Under the pieces are notes generated by a model. That model saw nothing but the letters and a program-made list of their open reading frames with translations. It was not told the origin of the DNA and ran no database searches. A stretch of DNA of 64,000 nt from NCBI GenBank assembly GCA_003242885.1, contig QKMZ01000005.1, positions 248,001 through 312,000 of the forward strand. The letters run 5' to 3'. This document shows, piece by piece, positions 1 through 8,715 of the stretch. Numbering within the stretch: the stretch's first letter is position 1; the number at the start of each line of letters is the position of its first letter. Source of the stretch: Candidatus Melainabacteria bacterium (GTDB taxonomy: Bacteria > Cyanobacteriota > Vampirovibrionia > Obscuribacterales > Obscuribacteraceae). Made by a program: the position numbers and the translations under genes.

Positions 1-68
1 CCGACCCGTGGCGACAACGGAGAGACGGGGCACTGTTCGATTAGTTCCGAAAGTTCAGAAACGTTGAC

Positions 69-108
69 AGGCCGGAGCGCCGCCATCTTGGCGGTCACTG
101 CTCCGGCC
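69..108. repeat. GC-rich extragenic palindrome downstream of htrA
   Basis: Outer arms GGCCGGAGC and GCTCCGGCC pair perfectly, and an inner GCCGCC/GGCGG pair gives a cruciform. It lies just past the htrA stop codon, so it could also act as a transcription end or an mRNA-stabilising hairpin. It shares the GGAGCGCC core with other palindromes in the window. Confidence 0.6.
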
Positions 109-110
109 AT

Positions 111-1394
111 CTACTCGTCGTCGCCGCCATTTGGACTCCGCTTCGGATTCTCAGCTGTCGGGTTCTTGGGATCTGAAGGGTAATTACCAATCGTGACCGT
201 GACGGCTTTCACTGCCTTGTTGCGCAAGATCATAAAGCTCAGAGTCTCGCCGACTCTTCTGGCTCTGACCGCATCTTGCAGTTGCTGAGCGGTCATGATG
301 TCCTTGCCGTCGATCTTTTGTACGACGTCCATCCGTTCTAGACCGGACTTAGCTGCAGACCCATTGGCATACACCTGCGAGATGAATACACCCGGTGTAC
401 CGTTCGGCAGTCCAAGCCCTTTGAGGGTGGCTTCGTCTAGCGCGCCAACCATCAGTCCTAAGAAGGGACGTTCGATTTTCTTTTCCGCAATGAGATCGGT
501 TACAGTCGGTTTTGCAATATCGATTGGAATTGAAAAACCAATGTTCTGTGCTCGTGCGGCGATCGCAGTGTTTACTCCAACAACCTGTCCGGTCATATTA
601 AGCAGTGGTCCGCCGGAGTTTCCCGGGTTAATCGCTGCGTCTGTTTGAATGAAGTTGATATTGCCGTTGACGTCGGTTACTGTTCGTCCAACCGCCGACA
701 CGATTCCTAGTGTCACTGAGTGGTCATAACCCATTGGCGAACCGATCGCAATGACGAATTCGCCGGGGCGCAATCCAGTCGACGTGCCCATCTCGGCAGT
801 GGGCAATCCTTTAGCGTTGACTTTCACAACCGCGAGATCAGAGAAGGTATCGACACCAATGGCGGTGGCTTCCATCTGACGCTTGTCATTGAGGGTGACT
901 GTGATTTTGCTTGCACCTTTGACGACGTGAGCATTGGTGACAATATATCCGTCTTCGCGCACTATGAAGCCGGTGCCAGTGTTGTGGCGTTCGGGACGTG
1001 GTCCTGCGCCGCCACCGTTTCCGCCGCGCGGCATGCGCTGCCCATTGAAGAAGAAATCAAAGCCCTCAGGCAAATTGCCAAATGGATAGCTCAATCCTTG
1101 CACTGGCTGGTTGACTTCAATGTTGACGATCGCCGGTGCAACGCGCTCGGCGATGTTGGCAATGGTGGTCGATGTAAGCGGTATACCTTGCTGATCATTA
1201 ACGGACTGCGCCAGGGTTTGAGCGAGAAAGCTGCTTGCCTTTGATCTCTTTGTCTGGACAAGTTCGTTATCGCCGGCACCATTTATGGTGGCGGCATGTG
1301 CCTGCTGCCAGGTGCGAGTTGTTTCTTCGACAACCGCTAGCCCGACCAAAACCGACGCCGCAATCAAGAGAGTGAAGCTCAGTGATTTTTTCAT
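111..1394 (-). CDS. htrA: HtrA/DegQ-type serine protease with PDZ domain
   Basis: Envelope quality-control protease of 427 residues. An N-terminal hydrophobic segment (about 5-22) serves as membrane anchor or signal. A Gly/Pro-rich loop (about 100-140) precedes the trypsin-like domain, whose triad is His156 in TNAHVV, Asp186 in SDLAVV and Ser260 in GNSGGPL. One PDZ domain follows (about 300-405) and the tail is hydrophilic, the layout of HtrA proteins with a single PDZ. It starts 11 bp after the guaB3 stop on the same strand, so the two are probably cotranscribed. The family assignment is firm; the substrate is unknown. Confidence 0.93.
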   Translation of the reverse strand: MKKSLSFTLLIAASVLVGLAVVEETTRTWQQAHAATINGAGDNELVQTKRSKASSFLAQTLAQSVNDQQGIPLTSTTIANIAERVAPAIVNIEVNQPVQGLSYPFGNLPEGFDFFFNGQRMPRGGNGGGAGPRPERHNTGTGFIVREDGYIVTNAHVVKGASKITVTLNDKRQMEATAIGVDTFSDLAVVKVNAKGLPTAEMGTSTGLRPGEFVIAIGSPMGYDHSVTLGIVSAVGRTVTDVNGNINFIQTDAAINPGNSGGPLLNMTGQVVGVNTAIAARAQNIGFSIPIDIAKPTVTDLIAEKKIERPFLGLMVGALDEATLKGLGLPNGTPGVFISQVYANGSAAKSGLERMDVVQKIDGKDIMTAQQLQDAVRARRVGETLSFMILRNKAVKAVTVTIGNYPSDPKNPTAENPKRSPNGGDDE

Positions 1395-1405
1395 ATGTCC
1401 TCGAA

Positions 1406-2614
1406 TTATCTGCCCATGCCTAATTGTTGAGCGGTTTGGAACACTTTTCCTTCAGTCAGGATAGACGGTGCGATGATCACCTCAACCTGCTGCATCTCTG
1501 CCAAATTAGTGGCGCCCAGCGTCCCCATGCTGGTCTTCAGTGCTCCAACAAGATTTTGTGAGCCGTCGTCGGTGCGAGCCGGTCCGGTCAAAATCTCCGC
1601 AAGACTTGCTGACGTGCCCACCTTGATTCTTGTTCCGCGTGGCAGAACCGGGCTAGGCGTTGCCATACCCCAGTGGAATCCCCGTCCTGGCGCCTCTTTC
1701 GCTCTCGAGAAAGGCGAGCCGATCATGGTGATGTCTGCCCCGCAGGCGATAGCTTTGCAGATGTCTCCACCTACCCCCATGCCGCCGTCGGCAATAATTA
1801 TCGGCGCAACGCCATGTTTTTCTGCATAGGTTTGCTTCGCTGCTGAGCAGTCCGCAATCGCTGTAGCCATGGGCACGCCAATCCCGAGTACGCCACGGGA
1901 TGTGCAAGCGGCACCCGGTCCGACACCCACCAGCACTCCCGCTACGCCGGTCTCCATTAGTTCTAAGCATGTCTGATAAGTGACGCAGTTGCCCACTATG
2001 ACGGGGCATCCGATCTTCTTGGTGAACTTGTTGAGGTTCAGGCTGGGCTGACCCATTGCCGATTTGTGTTCAATACCTGTAACTGTAGATTGCACAAAAA
2101 GTACACCCAGTCCGGCTTCCACTGCGATTGGACCATACTTTTCAGCCCAGTTTGGGGTGACGGAAGCGGCAACCAGCACGCCACCTTGTTTAATTTCGCT
2201 GATCCGCTTTGCGATCAAACTCTCTTGCACCGGCGCCGTATATAGCTTTTGCATCAATTGCACGAAGCTGTCTTTATCGCTCTTCGCAATCTCGTCGTAC
2301 GCTTCTTCAGTATCTTCGTAACGTGTCTGCAACCCCTGAAGATTCAAAACGCCCAACGAGCCGAGCTTGCCGAGCGCTATCGCCATTTTTACGTCAACGC
2401 AGCTGTCCATGGCGCTTGCGATGATTGGGATTTCCAGCTTGTGATAACCAAGTTTGACCGATATATCGCAAACTTCAGGATCCGCCGTAAGAGAACCAGG
2501 CACCAGGGCGATTTCATCGAACCCGTAAGCACGTCTAGTGCGCTTCCCTAACCCGATCATCATTCCGCCTTGCGCGAGCCTATCCTGGTATTCAAGCGAC
2601 TTGCTGGTCGTCAT
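1406..2614 (-). CDS. guaB3: GuaB3 family IMP dehydrogenase-related protein
   Basis: TIM-barrel protein of the IMP dehydrogenase/GMP reductase superfamily, 402 residues. The nucleotide-binding and catalytic Cys loop reads GPGAACTSR, and the flap-side glycine motif GGMGVGGD is present. There is no CBS-domain insertion, and the start (IGLGKRTRRAYGFDEI) is typical of the GuaB3 branch common in Actinobacteria and cyanobacteria. Classical GuaB is about 480-500 residues with a CBS pair, so this is the short paralogue. The role is presumably in purine nucleotide interconversion, but the exact reaction cannot be fixed from sequence. It is upstream of htrA in a likely two-gene operon. Confidence 0.9.
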   Translation of the reverse strand: MTTSKSLEYQDRLAQGGMMIGLGKRTRRAYGFDEIALVPGSLTADPEVCDISVKLGYHKLEIPIIASAMDSCVDVKMAIALGKLGSLGVLNLQGLQTRYEDTEEAYDEIAKSDKDSFVQLMQKLYTAPVQESLIAKRISEIKQGGVLVAASVTPNWAEKYGPIAVEAGLGVLFVQSTVTGIEHKSAMGQPSLNLNKFTKKIGCPVIVGNCVTYQTCLELMETGVAGVLVGVGPGAACTSRGVLGIGVPMATAIADCSAAKQTYAEKHGVAPIIIADGGMGVGGDICKAIACGADITMIGSPFSRAKEAPGRGFHWGMATPSPVLPRGTRIKVGTSASLAEILTGPARTDDGSQNLVGALKTSMGTLGATNLAEMQQVEVIIAPSILTEGKVFQTAQQLGMGR

Positions 2615-2751
2615 TTTGTAACCGCCTTTGGGACTTGGTTAGTGGTTTCCGAATATATGAAGTAGGTGTATTCTCTTCACTTGTATTTGATTGACCTTAG
2701 CTTACCAGTCAAGTAGTCCTTTCTTCCCACTTTGAGAGCGAACCTTCACAG

Positions 2752-3945
2752 ATGAAACCACTAACAGTCATTGGGCTCAATTCCGGTACGTCCATGGACG
2801 GCATTGATGCCGCGGTTTTTCGGATAGAACCTGTAGGTAGCGGTCATGTAAACGGTTCTGCAGATTCCACACCTGCTCTCAAATTCACAATGTTGGGCAG
2901 CATTCTGTATCCGTTTCAAAACAGATTTCGCGACCGGCTAATGCGCCTTGTCGGCTCGGGCACCGCGACTCTCGAAGAAGTTTGTCTTCTCAACACTTCT
3001 CTTGGCGAGATTTTTGCCGAGGCTGTTTTGCGACTTTTGAAAGTAAGCGGGCTCTCGAAAAACGATGTCGATCTGATTGGCTCACACGGTCAAACCATCT
3101 GGCATTGCCCGGATGCTAAGTCCCTTTGGGGCACAAACTCTGCCGGAACATTGCAACTTGGCGAACCTTCTGTCATCGCTTTACGCACCGGCATTCCTGT
3201 TGTTGCTGACTTCAGAACCGCCGATCTTGCAGTTGGCGGGCAAGGCGCGCCGCTTGTTTCCTTTGCTGATGCTGTACTGTTCGGGCAAGATCATCGTGCC
3301 ACCGGTGTGCTCAATATTGGTGGCATCGCCAATCTTACGGCCATTAACGACCATGGAAAGGCAGTCGCAGCTTTCGATACCGGTCCTGGCAACATGCTTA
3401 TCGACCGCGCTTGTCAATTGTATTTTGATTGCGAGTTTGACGATGACGGAAAGATCGCCGCCGGCGGGCAGGTGATCGAACCTTGGTTACAACAAATGAA
3501 ATCGCATCCGTACTTTAAACGGCAACCCCCAAAAACCACTGGACGTGAGCTTTTCGGCTTTAACTATTTCGACCAACACGTTGTTCCGTATGTGGAGAAA
3601 GAAAAAATCGGAAAGGCTGATGTTGTTAAAACCCTCACCGCATTCACCGCATCTTCAATTGCCGATGGATACAACGATTTCATCAAACCGAAAACTAAGA
3701 TCGAAAGACTGGTCTTGGGTGGTGGCGGAACATTCAACAGCGAGTTGGTCAGGCTGTTGAAAAACTATTGGCCCAACGAAGTCTCAATCGCTCGCCATGA
3801 GGATTTCGGCATCTCGACGAAGTACAAGGAAGCACTGCTTTTTGCATTGCTTGCGTACACAAATTACTTCGGCATTCACAACAACGTACCAGTTTGCACT
3901 GGCGCATCACGCCCCGTCTGCCTCGGAAAATTGGTTAAAGCGTAG
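2752..3945 (+). CDS. anmK: Anhydro-N-acetylmuramic acid kinase
   Basis: Cytoplasmic sugar kinase of peptidoglycan recycling. It phosphorylates and opens 1,6-anhydro-MurNAc to MurNAc-6-phosphate. It begins with the family signature GLNSGTSMDGIDAAVF, and the ASKHA-fold motifs GSHGQTIWH, GQGAPLVSFAD, NIGGIANLT and FDTGPGNMLID follow in the expected order. The C-terminal LGGGGTFN sits before the last helices. At 397 residues it is close to the usual length. It is divergent from guaB3 across a 137-bp gap and is followed by tandem palindromic repeats. Confidence 0.95.
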   Translation: MKPLTVIGLNSGTSMDGIDAAVFRIEPVGSGHVNGSADSTPALKFTMLGSILYPFQNRFRDRLMRLVGSGTATLEEVCLLNTSLGEIFAEAVLRLLKVSGLSKNDVDLIGSHGQTIWHCPDAKSLWGTNSAGTLQLGEPSVIALRTGIPVVADFRTADLAVGGQGAPLVSFADAVLFGQDHRATGVLNIGGIANLTAINDHGKAVAAFDTGPGNMLIDRACQLYFDCEFDDDGKIAAGGQVIEPWLQQMKSHPYFKRQPPKTTGRELFGFNYFDQHVVPYVEKEKIGKADVVKTLTAFTASSIADGYNDFIKPKTKIERLVLGGGGTFNSELVRLLKNYWPNEVSIARHEDFGISTKYKEALLFALLAYTNYFGIHNNVPVCTGASRPVCLGKLVKA

Positions 3946-4001
3946 AGTCGACGCCATGAGTCGCCCGACTATCGTAGGGTCGACGCCATGCGTCGACCGG
4001 T
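3942..4001. repeat. Two tandem copies of palindromic repeat family A
   Basis: Two adjacent units of about 28 bp built on GTAG(A/G)GTCGACGCCATG followed by (A/C)GTCG(C/A)CCG. The second copy pairs GTCGACGC with GCGTCGAC. The same unit recurs at 38518 and, inverted, at 17753, so this is a dispersed repeat and not a local terminator. Confidence 0.75.
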
Positions 4002-4165
4002 TTTAGATACCGATGCTTCTTAGAAACGTTGATGCGACGCCAGCCTAGCGAAAGCTTCTTTGTGCAAGCATTTCTTGGTTGAGAAGTCGTCAAATCTGGT
4101 ATGGTTCATTCGTAAGACGAACGCACCGAGCGCTCAACATAATCAATTGCAGTCGGGGAAAAGCA

Positions 4166-5377
4166 ATGCCTACAACTGACACGGATCTCGTGCTTCATTT
4201 GCCGGATGACATCAACTACGAATGCACTGGCTGCGGCAAGTGCTGCGGTGGTTGGTCTGTGCCGATGACGCAAGACGATTACGAGCGCATTTCAGCTGTC
4301 GACTGGAGTGAATACGATAGTCGCTATCAAATGCAAGATTTGTTTCGCGAACTCAAGCCCTACGAATCAAGCGGAACTCCGTATGGCTACGCGATCAAAG
4401 AAGGTGGCGACGGACATTGCCCTTTCCTCAAAGACAATCTTTGTTTCATTCACTCCAAGCACGGATCGACATTCAAACCTTCGATTTGCCAACTGTTTCC
4501 CTACTGCTTCAACGAGACACCGAGCGGCATTTACGCGACCGTTAGCTTCGTAAGCATGGGCGTCGTCAACAACTCCGGCAAGCCATTGACCGAACAACGC
4601 GACTATCTGGAGAGCAAACTCAAAGAATTCAAAACGCTTTTCCCAGATCATCATCCCAACTGGTCCAACCTGAAACTGGCTGTGGATAAGCCTCTCACCT
4701 GGGATGAGTATCTCGAAATCGAAAAGGAAATGCTTGCGATTTGGTCTGAGCGTGATAAGTCGCTCGACCTTCGCTTCCTTGCAATCTCTGACATGCTGCT
4801 CGAAAAATTCAAAGGAGTGCCTGTTGCACCTCCTTCTAGCGTGGGACCCATGAAGAATGTAGATAAGCAATTACTCGTTGCTCTATATAAGATCTACTTC
4901 CCACATAAAAAGCTGGGTAGAGGTGAAGGTGATTTCAATGCAGGAAGATTCACATATCAAATGATGTTCGAGGGTATCTTCCCCGGACTGCGCCTGCGTT
5001 CACCGACGAAGTCTTACAGCTTTGAAGAGCTCGAGAAAATCGAATTCCCTGAAGACAAGGACGTTGAAGACCTCATCTACCGCTACTTTCGCTCGCGCAT
5101 TTTCGGCAAACTCTATTTCGGCGCCGGTTTTGGTCAACTGAGCCTGATCACTGGCTTTCACCACCTCCTTCTTACATATGTACTTCTAAAAGAGAATTCA
5201 AAGATAGTAGCTCTGTCGCGCGGAGCCAGCGTGCCTAGCTACTTAGACGTAGTTGTTGCCGTGCGCACTTTGGAAAAACGCTTGGGAGAAACGTCCTTAG
5301 GCGGCTATGCAGCGGCGATTTTGGAACTGCTGCTCTTCAGCCACGGGCGCATGCGCCGGATTCTCACTCATACCTAA
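4166..5377 (+). CDS. YkgJ-type cysteine-cluster protein, long form
   Basis: 403 residues from the ATG preceded by GGGGAAAAGC; a longer in-frame start at 4079 has no convincing ribosome site. The N-terminus carries the zinc/iron-chelating Cys cluster of the YkgJ family (CTGCGKCCGGW), with further Cys residues in HCPFLKDNLCFIH and ICQLFPYCF. The C-terminal 250 residues are not recognised and look helical. YkgJ proteins probably bind a metal or Fe-S cluster, but their role is undefined. It stands alone between palindromic repeats. Confidence 0.8.
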   Translation: MPTTDTDLVLHLPDDINYECTGCGKCCGGWSVPMTQDDYERISAVDWSEYDSRYQMQDLFRELKPYESSGTPYGYAIKEGGDGHCPFLKDNLCFIHSKHGSTFKPSICQLFPYCFNETPSGIYATVSFVSMGVVNNSGKPLTEQRDYLESKLKEFKTLFPDHHPNWSNLKLAVDKPLTWDEYLEIEKEMLAIWSERDKSLDLRFLAISDMLLEKFKGVPVAPPSSVGPMKNVDKQLLVALYKIYFPHKKLGRGEGDFNAGRFTYQMMFEGIFPGLRLRSPTKSYSFEELEKIEFPEDKDVEDLIYRYFRSRIFGKLYFGAGFGQLSLITGFHHLLLTYVLLKENSKIVALSRGASVPSYLDVVVAVRTLEKRLGETSLGGYAAAILELLLFSHGRMRRILTHT

Positions 5378-5379
5378 TC

Positions 5380-5405
5380 GGCCGGAGCGCCGGATTCCAG
5401 CCGGC
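5380..5405. repeat. GC-rich palindrome
   Basis: GGCCGGAGCGCC is followed by GGATTCCAGCCGGC, related to the GGAGCGCCGGC palindrome family. It lies directly after the YkgJ-like gene. The rest of the 5378-5681 gap holds the pilin-1 promoter and leader. Confidence 0.5.
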
Positions 5406-5561
5406 ATTTCAAAAAAGGCACAGCCTGTAAGCATTCCGAGCTTCGGATGCCCACAGGTTCCCGTTCTGTCAAATTTTATGAAAGGTTCGCAATCGCCGCG
5501 CTGGTTCAGGTTTTGAGGTGTTGCCTAATTCTGTTGTGTATTCCACACAACAATTTCCCCG

Positions 5562-5590
5562 TTGACTTGCTTTCGTCTTTCTTGTAATCT
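5562..5590 (+). promoter_or_regulatory. Sigma70-type promoter of pilin-like copy 1
   Basis: -35 TTGACT (5562-5567), 17-bp spacer, -10 TAATCT (5585-5590). Copies 5 and 6 have exactly the same hexamers and spacing. A start site near 5597 would place the leader hairpin wholly inside the transcript. Confidence 0.75.
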
Positions 5591-5608
5591 ACCCGCACTG
5601 ATTCCAAG

Positions 5609-5652
5609 TGGTCGCGCTTTCTGCGACCAGTTTTTAAATTCACTTACTAAAT
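5609..5652 (+). promoter_or_regulatory. Conserved leader element, copy 1: hairpin plus CTTACTAAAT
   Basis: The 7-bp stem TGGTCGC/GCGACCA with the 7-base loop GCTTTCT (5616-5622) is followed by CTTACTAAAT at 5643-5652. An AGGAGG ribosome site and the ATG come next. The same order is found in front of all six family members. Confidence 0.7.
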
Positions 5653-5681
5653 TTTGAATATAACTGGCAGGAGGTTCTCTA

Positions 5682-6191
5682 ATGATCCGTAAACTTACTA
5701 TGTCTGCTCTCGTAGTCGCCGCCCTCGCAATGAACGTTCCAGCATTTGCGCAAGCTCAAGGCGATCAATTCTCTTCTGCAGGTAACGAAGGACAATACGC
5801 TTCCGACGTTCAAGGCAATACCGGCACACAAACCCGTCAAGAAATGGACAGCCAAGCACCGACACTGCAAGGCGCAACCAACGGTACAATCGGACCACAA
5901 GGCTCTGATGCCACCTACATTACTGGCGTCAACACCGCAGGTACTGTACGTGTAAACAACTTGGCTAACTTGGAAGCTTTGCTCAACATCATCGCCAACG
6001 GTATGGAAATCCTCGGCATTGCATGGGGCGGACCTACCATGATCATGGGCTTCATGCACATGGCTGCTGGCACACAAGACGCAATGAAGAAAGTACTCTT
6101 CGGAGCAGCCGGCGTTACCGGTGGATTGGCAACTCCTGGTTGCATCAACTGGCTCGTTGCATCTGCTCGCGATGCCAACTTGTTCAGCTAA
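5682..6191 (+). CDS. VirB2/TrbC-like secreted pilin family protein, copy 1
   Basis: 169 residues. A signal peptide ending in PAFA precedes a mature chain of 147 residues. Mature residues 1-70 are hydrophilic and rich in Gly, Gln, Ser and Thr. Residues about 76-108 and 114-138 form two hydrophobic, glycine-rich helices separated by the basic turn DAMKK, and a short tail ends in DANLFS. A signal peptide plus two C-terminal helices with a short loop is the plan of VirB2/TrbC conjugative pilins, but the hydrophilic N-terminal half is longer than in classical VirB2, so the assignment is an inference. The mature sequence is identical to copies 2 and 6. The gene is monocistronic, with its own promoter and terminator. 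Confidence 0.8.
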   Translation: MIRKLTMSALVVAALAMNVPAFAQAQGDQFSSAGNEGQYASDVQGNTGTQTRQEMDSQAPTLQGATNGTIGPQGSDATYITGVNTAGTVRVNNLANLEALLNIIANGMEILGIAWGGPTMIMGFMHMAAGTQDAMKKVLFGAAGVTGGLATPGCINWLVASARDANLFS

Positions 6192-6218
6192 GTCAGACTC
6201 AACCGATTCAGACAGTTC

Positions 6219-6246
6219 AAAGGGGAGCGCAAGCTCCCCTTTCTCT
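6219..6246 (+). terminator. Intrinsic terminator of pilin-like copy 1
   Basis: The stem AAAGGGGAGC/GCTCCCCTTT is closed by a GCAA tetraloop and followed by a short U-rich tail. The remainder of 6247-6636 has no convincing gene. Confidence 0.85.
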
Positions 6247-6636
6247 ATGTGTTTCTTTGTGTTTATGCGCGTCTTCACTCGTAGGCATTGAAGCTGCTAA
6301 CTGCAGTTTCACCTGAATCATCTTCATATATATAAGTGCAATTCGAAAAGCTGTTGTTTTCGCTTGTGTGAAAACCAGCAGCAAAAGCTGCGTTTGCTGC
6401 GCACTGGAAACGTTCCTCAACCTCACAAACCTCCCTCCTCCGGCCCAATTCATTTATATACGTGCGTGCCAACGTGTCTGTTCCCTGTAAAAAGCTCTGA
6501 TCAAAAGTGCCATTGCAGGCTAATCTTGATCAACGGCAATCTCTATATAGAGCTTTCGAATTGACGAACCACAGGAAAAACCCTATTGGATTTTCGAAAT
6601 TCGATTAAAAGTGTAGTCCACGAGACAAAAAAGATC

Positions 6637-6711
6637 TTGACTCGGGCGCGTTCCGGCCTTACTCTCTATTTGGCTCGCTTTTTGAGCCGTTTTGCCCGCA
6701 ACTTACTAAAC
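6637..6711 (+). promoter_or_regulatory. Promoter and leader element of pilin-like copy 2
   Basis: -35 TTGACT (6637-6642), 17-bp spacer, -10 TACTCT (6660-6665). A hairpin GGCTC/GAGCC with loop GCTTTTT follows (6672-6688), and then CTTACTAAA at 6702-6710. Ribosome site GGAGGG lies 8 bases before the ATG at 6742. Confidence 0.72.
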
Positions 6712-6741
6712 AATTGAACAAACTCGATGGAGGGTTTCCTC

Positions 6742-7266
6742 ATGCGTACTTCTTTTGCTAAATTCGCATCTATGGGAATGGCCGCTGCTGTAGTCGTCGG
6801 ACTCGCAATTACACCAGCTTTCGCGCAAGCCCAAGGCGATCAATTCTCTTCTGCCGGTAACGAAGGTCAATATGCTTCCGACGTTCAAGGCAACACTGGT
6901 ACTCAAACCCGTCAAGAAATGGACAGCCAAGCACCGACATTGCAAGGCGCCACCAACGGTACAATCGGACCACAAGGTTCTGATGCCACCTACATTACCG
7001 GCGTTAACACCGCAGGTACTGTACGCGTTAACAACTTGGCTAACTTGGAAGCCTTGCTCAACATCATCGCCAACGGTATGGAAATCCTCGGCATTGCATG
7101 GGGCGGACCTACCATGATCATGGGCTTCATGCACATGGCTGCCGGCACACAAGACGCTATGAAGAAAGTACTCTTCGGAGCAGCTGGTGTGACAGGCGGA
7201 TTGGCAACACCCGGTTGCATCAACTGGCTCGTTGCTTCCGCAAGAGACGCCAACCTGTTCAGCTAA
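6742..7266 (+). CDS. VirB2/TrbC-like secreted pilin family protein, copy 2
   Basis: 174 residues from the ATG at 6742, chosen because GGAGGG sits just upstream; an earlier in-frame ATG at 6727 overlaps that ribosome site. The signal peptide differs from copy 1 (MRTSFAKFASMGM start, then AAAVVVGLAITPAFA), yet the 147-residue mature chain is identical to copies 1 and 6. The last 85 bp match copy 6 at all but one base although the genes are 9.4 kb apart. Monocistronic. Confidence 0.8.
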   Translation: MRTSFAKFASMGMAAAVVVGLAITPAFAQAQGDQFSSAGNEGQYASDVQGNTGTQTRQEMDSQAPTLQGATNGTIGPQGSDATYITGVNTAGTVRVNNLANLEALLNIIANGMEILGIAWGGPTMIMGFMHMAAGTQDAMKKVLFGAAGVTGGLATPGCINWLVASARDANLFS

Positions 7267-7302
7267 GACAAAGAGTAACTGCCACGCAATCAGGCAATCA
7301 GT

Positions 7303-7330
7303 GGAAGGAGCCGCAAGGCTCCTTCCTTTT
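7303..7330 (+). terminator. Intrinsic terminator of pilin-like copy 2
   Basis: Stem GGAAGGAGCC/GGCTCCTTCC with a GCAA tetraloop, then TTTT. Confidence 0.85.
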
Positions 7331-7378
7331 GCTATGTGAAAGAAAACATGCCTTCTTTCCTTGAGGCATAATTGAGAA

Positions 7379-7822
7379 ATGAACTTTCAGAAGGCAATTT
7401 TCTATTCATCCGTCGCTTTTACCGCTATGTCCAAAGGCTTAGGACTTGTGGTTTTTTCTGCCGTTTCGTTTTTTGTGGCTCTATGGGTGGTTTCGCTGAC
7501 TTTCTTTTCGAGTCCCGAGCGACTTATCGTTTTTGAGACTGTCTATTCGCCTGACCGAAAGCTGAAAGCCGTTGTATTTGGATATCAGTTTCGTCCTGGT
7601 TTCAAGAATGTTTCCGTGTTGAGCGCGGCCGCAAGTCCTGAAATCAATAGAGATGGGAATGTCTTCTCTGAAGTTTGCAAACGCGCTAGTGCTAAATGGA
7701 GAGACAATCAAAACCTTGTGATTCTTACCGAAGGTTTGGGTGGCACGGCGCTCAAATCGAAGAATTTCATAGCGTTCGATCGCGGGATCGAAATTGATAT
7801 TCGAGATCTGAAGGGAAATTGA
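7379..7822 (+). CDS. Small membrane-anchored protein of unknown function
   Basis: 147 residues. One strong hydrophobic segment (about 20-43, from GLGLVVFSAVSFFVALWVV) is followed by a soluble domain of about 100 residues with alternating strands (LIVFETVYSPDRKLKAVVFGY, NLVILTEGL, FIAFDRGIEIDI). I do not recognise the family. An internal ATG at 7427 would shorten it without losing the membrane segment. It lies between pilin-like copies 2 and 3 in the same direction, but it follows the copy 2 terminator and so needs its own promoter. Confidence 0.6.
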   Translation: MNFQKAIFYSSVAFTAMSKGLGLVVFSAVSFFVALWVVSLTFFSSPERLIVFETVYSPDRKLKAVVFGYQFRPGFKNVSVLSAAASPEINRDGNVFSEVCKRASAKWRDNQNLVILTEGLGGTALKSKNFIAFDRGIEIDIRDLKGN

Positions 7823-7914
7823 GATGCATTCACTTCCGAGCATTCGATCGTGATTTAGCTATTTCAGAATTTGTGCCAAAACTCTCTAAGTGTTTTTCCG
7901 GAAAGCTGACCCGC

Positions 7915-7981
7915 TTGTGTCACAGTTGAGAGCTACTGTAATGAAGCTCACTTACGAGCGGCTGTAACCCTCTTACTAAAT
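7915..7981 (+). promoter_or_regulatory. Promoter and leader element of pilin-like copy 3
   Basis: This is the weakest of the six. A TTGTGT/TGTAAT pair with a 16-bp spacer (7915-7942) is the best promoter reading. The hairpin GCTC/GAGC with loop ACTTAC (7946-7959) and CTTACTAAAT (7972-7981) keep the family order, but the start site would fall very close to the stem. Confidence 0.55.
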
Positions 7982-8011
7982 AGTTCTACAAATACTGAGT
8001 GAGGTAGAAAT

Positions 8012-8542
8012 ATGACTCGCCAACTTTTGCATCGCGTTTTTTCCTTCGCAGCAACTTCAGCAGTTTTGCTTGCACTTACCACCGGCTCCCCCGTATTCGC
8101 CCAAGCGCAAGGTGACCAATTCTCATCTGCAGGCGACGCCGGCATGATGAGTTCTGATGCGCAAGGAAACACCGGTACACAGACGCGCCATGAGCAAGAC
8201 TCTGGCTCTGTAATGCTGCAAGGCGCAACCAACGGAACAATAGGACCACAAGGCTCGGACGCCACCTACATCACTGGCGTTAACACCGCAGGGACGGTGC
8301 GCGTAAACAACTTGGCCAACCTGGAAGCACTGCTCAACATCATCGCCAACGGCATGGAAATCCTCGGAATTGCATGGGGCGGACCAACCATGATCATGGG
8401 CTTCATGCACATGGCAGCCGGATCGCAAGATGCGATGAAGAAAGTCATGTTCGGTTGCGCAGGCGTGACCGGCGGATTAGCGACACCTGGTTGCATCAAT
8501 TGGCTCGTCGCATCTGCACGTGACGCGAACTTGTTTAGCTAG
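8012..8542 (+). CDS. VirB2/TrbC-like secreted pilin family protein, copy 3
   Basis: 176 residues with a signal peptide ending in SPVFA. It is one of the two most divergent copies in the hydrophilic half (SAGDAGMMSSDAQGNTG, RHEQDSGSVM). The two C-terminal helices are almost unchanged, but the second begins FGCAGV where copies 1, 2, 4 and 6 have FGAAGV, giving two cysteines in the mature chain. The ribosome site is GAGGT. It has its own leader and terminator. Confidence 0.8.
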   Translation: MTRQLLHRVFSFAATSAVLLALTTGSPVFAQAQGDQFSSAGDAGMMSSDAQGNTGTQTRHEQDSGSVMLQGATNGTIGPQGSDATYITGVNTAGTVRVNNLANLEALLNIIANGMEILGIAWGGPTMIMGFMHMAAGSQDAMKKVMFGCAGVTGGLATPGCINWLVASARDANLFS

Positions 8543-8610
8543 ATATTTCGAGGCATTACTCACAGGCTAGATTCCATAATCCCAACGAAACGAAAAATGT
8601 GAAACAGCAG

Positions 8611-8632
8611 AAAGGAGCCGCGAGGCTCCTTT
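8611..8632 (+). terminator. Intrinsic terminator of pilin-like copy 3
   Basis: Stem AAAGGAGCC/GGCTCCTTT with a GCGA tetraloop. The U-tract is weak. It lies between this gene and the convergent 789-residue gene. Confidence 0.75.
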
Positions 8633-8715
8633 CGATTAGGTTTAATTGTCTGAACTAATACATGTGGATTTCTGTTTCTTGCTGTGTGCGGTATGCAATT
8701 CTCTTCCAGATGCGC

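Noticed and set aside
5643..5652. CTTACTAAAT as a -10 promoter box with the hairpin arm as -35
   Set aside because: Spacing varies (14-18 bp) among copies, while a TTGACT/TAATCT pair with constant 17-bp spacing lies upstream in most copies; a leader RNA element fits better.
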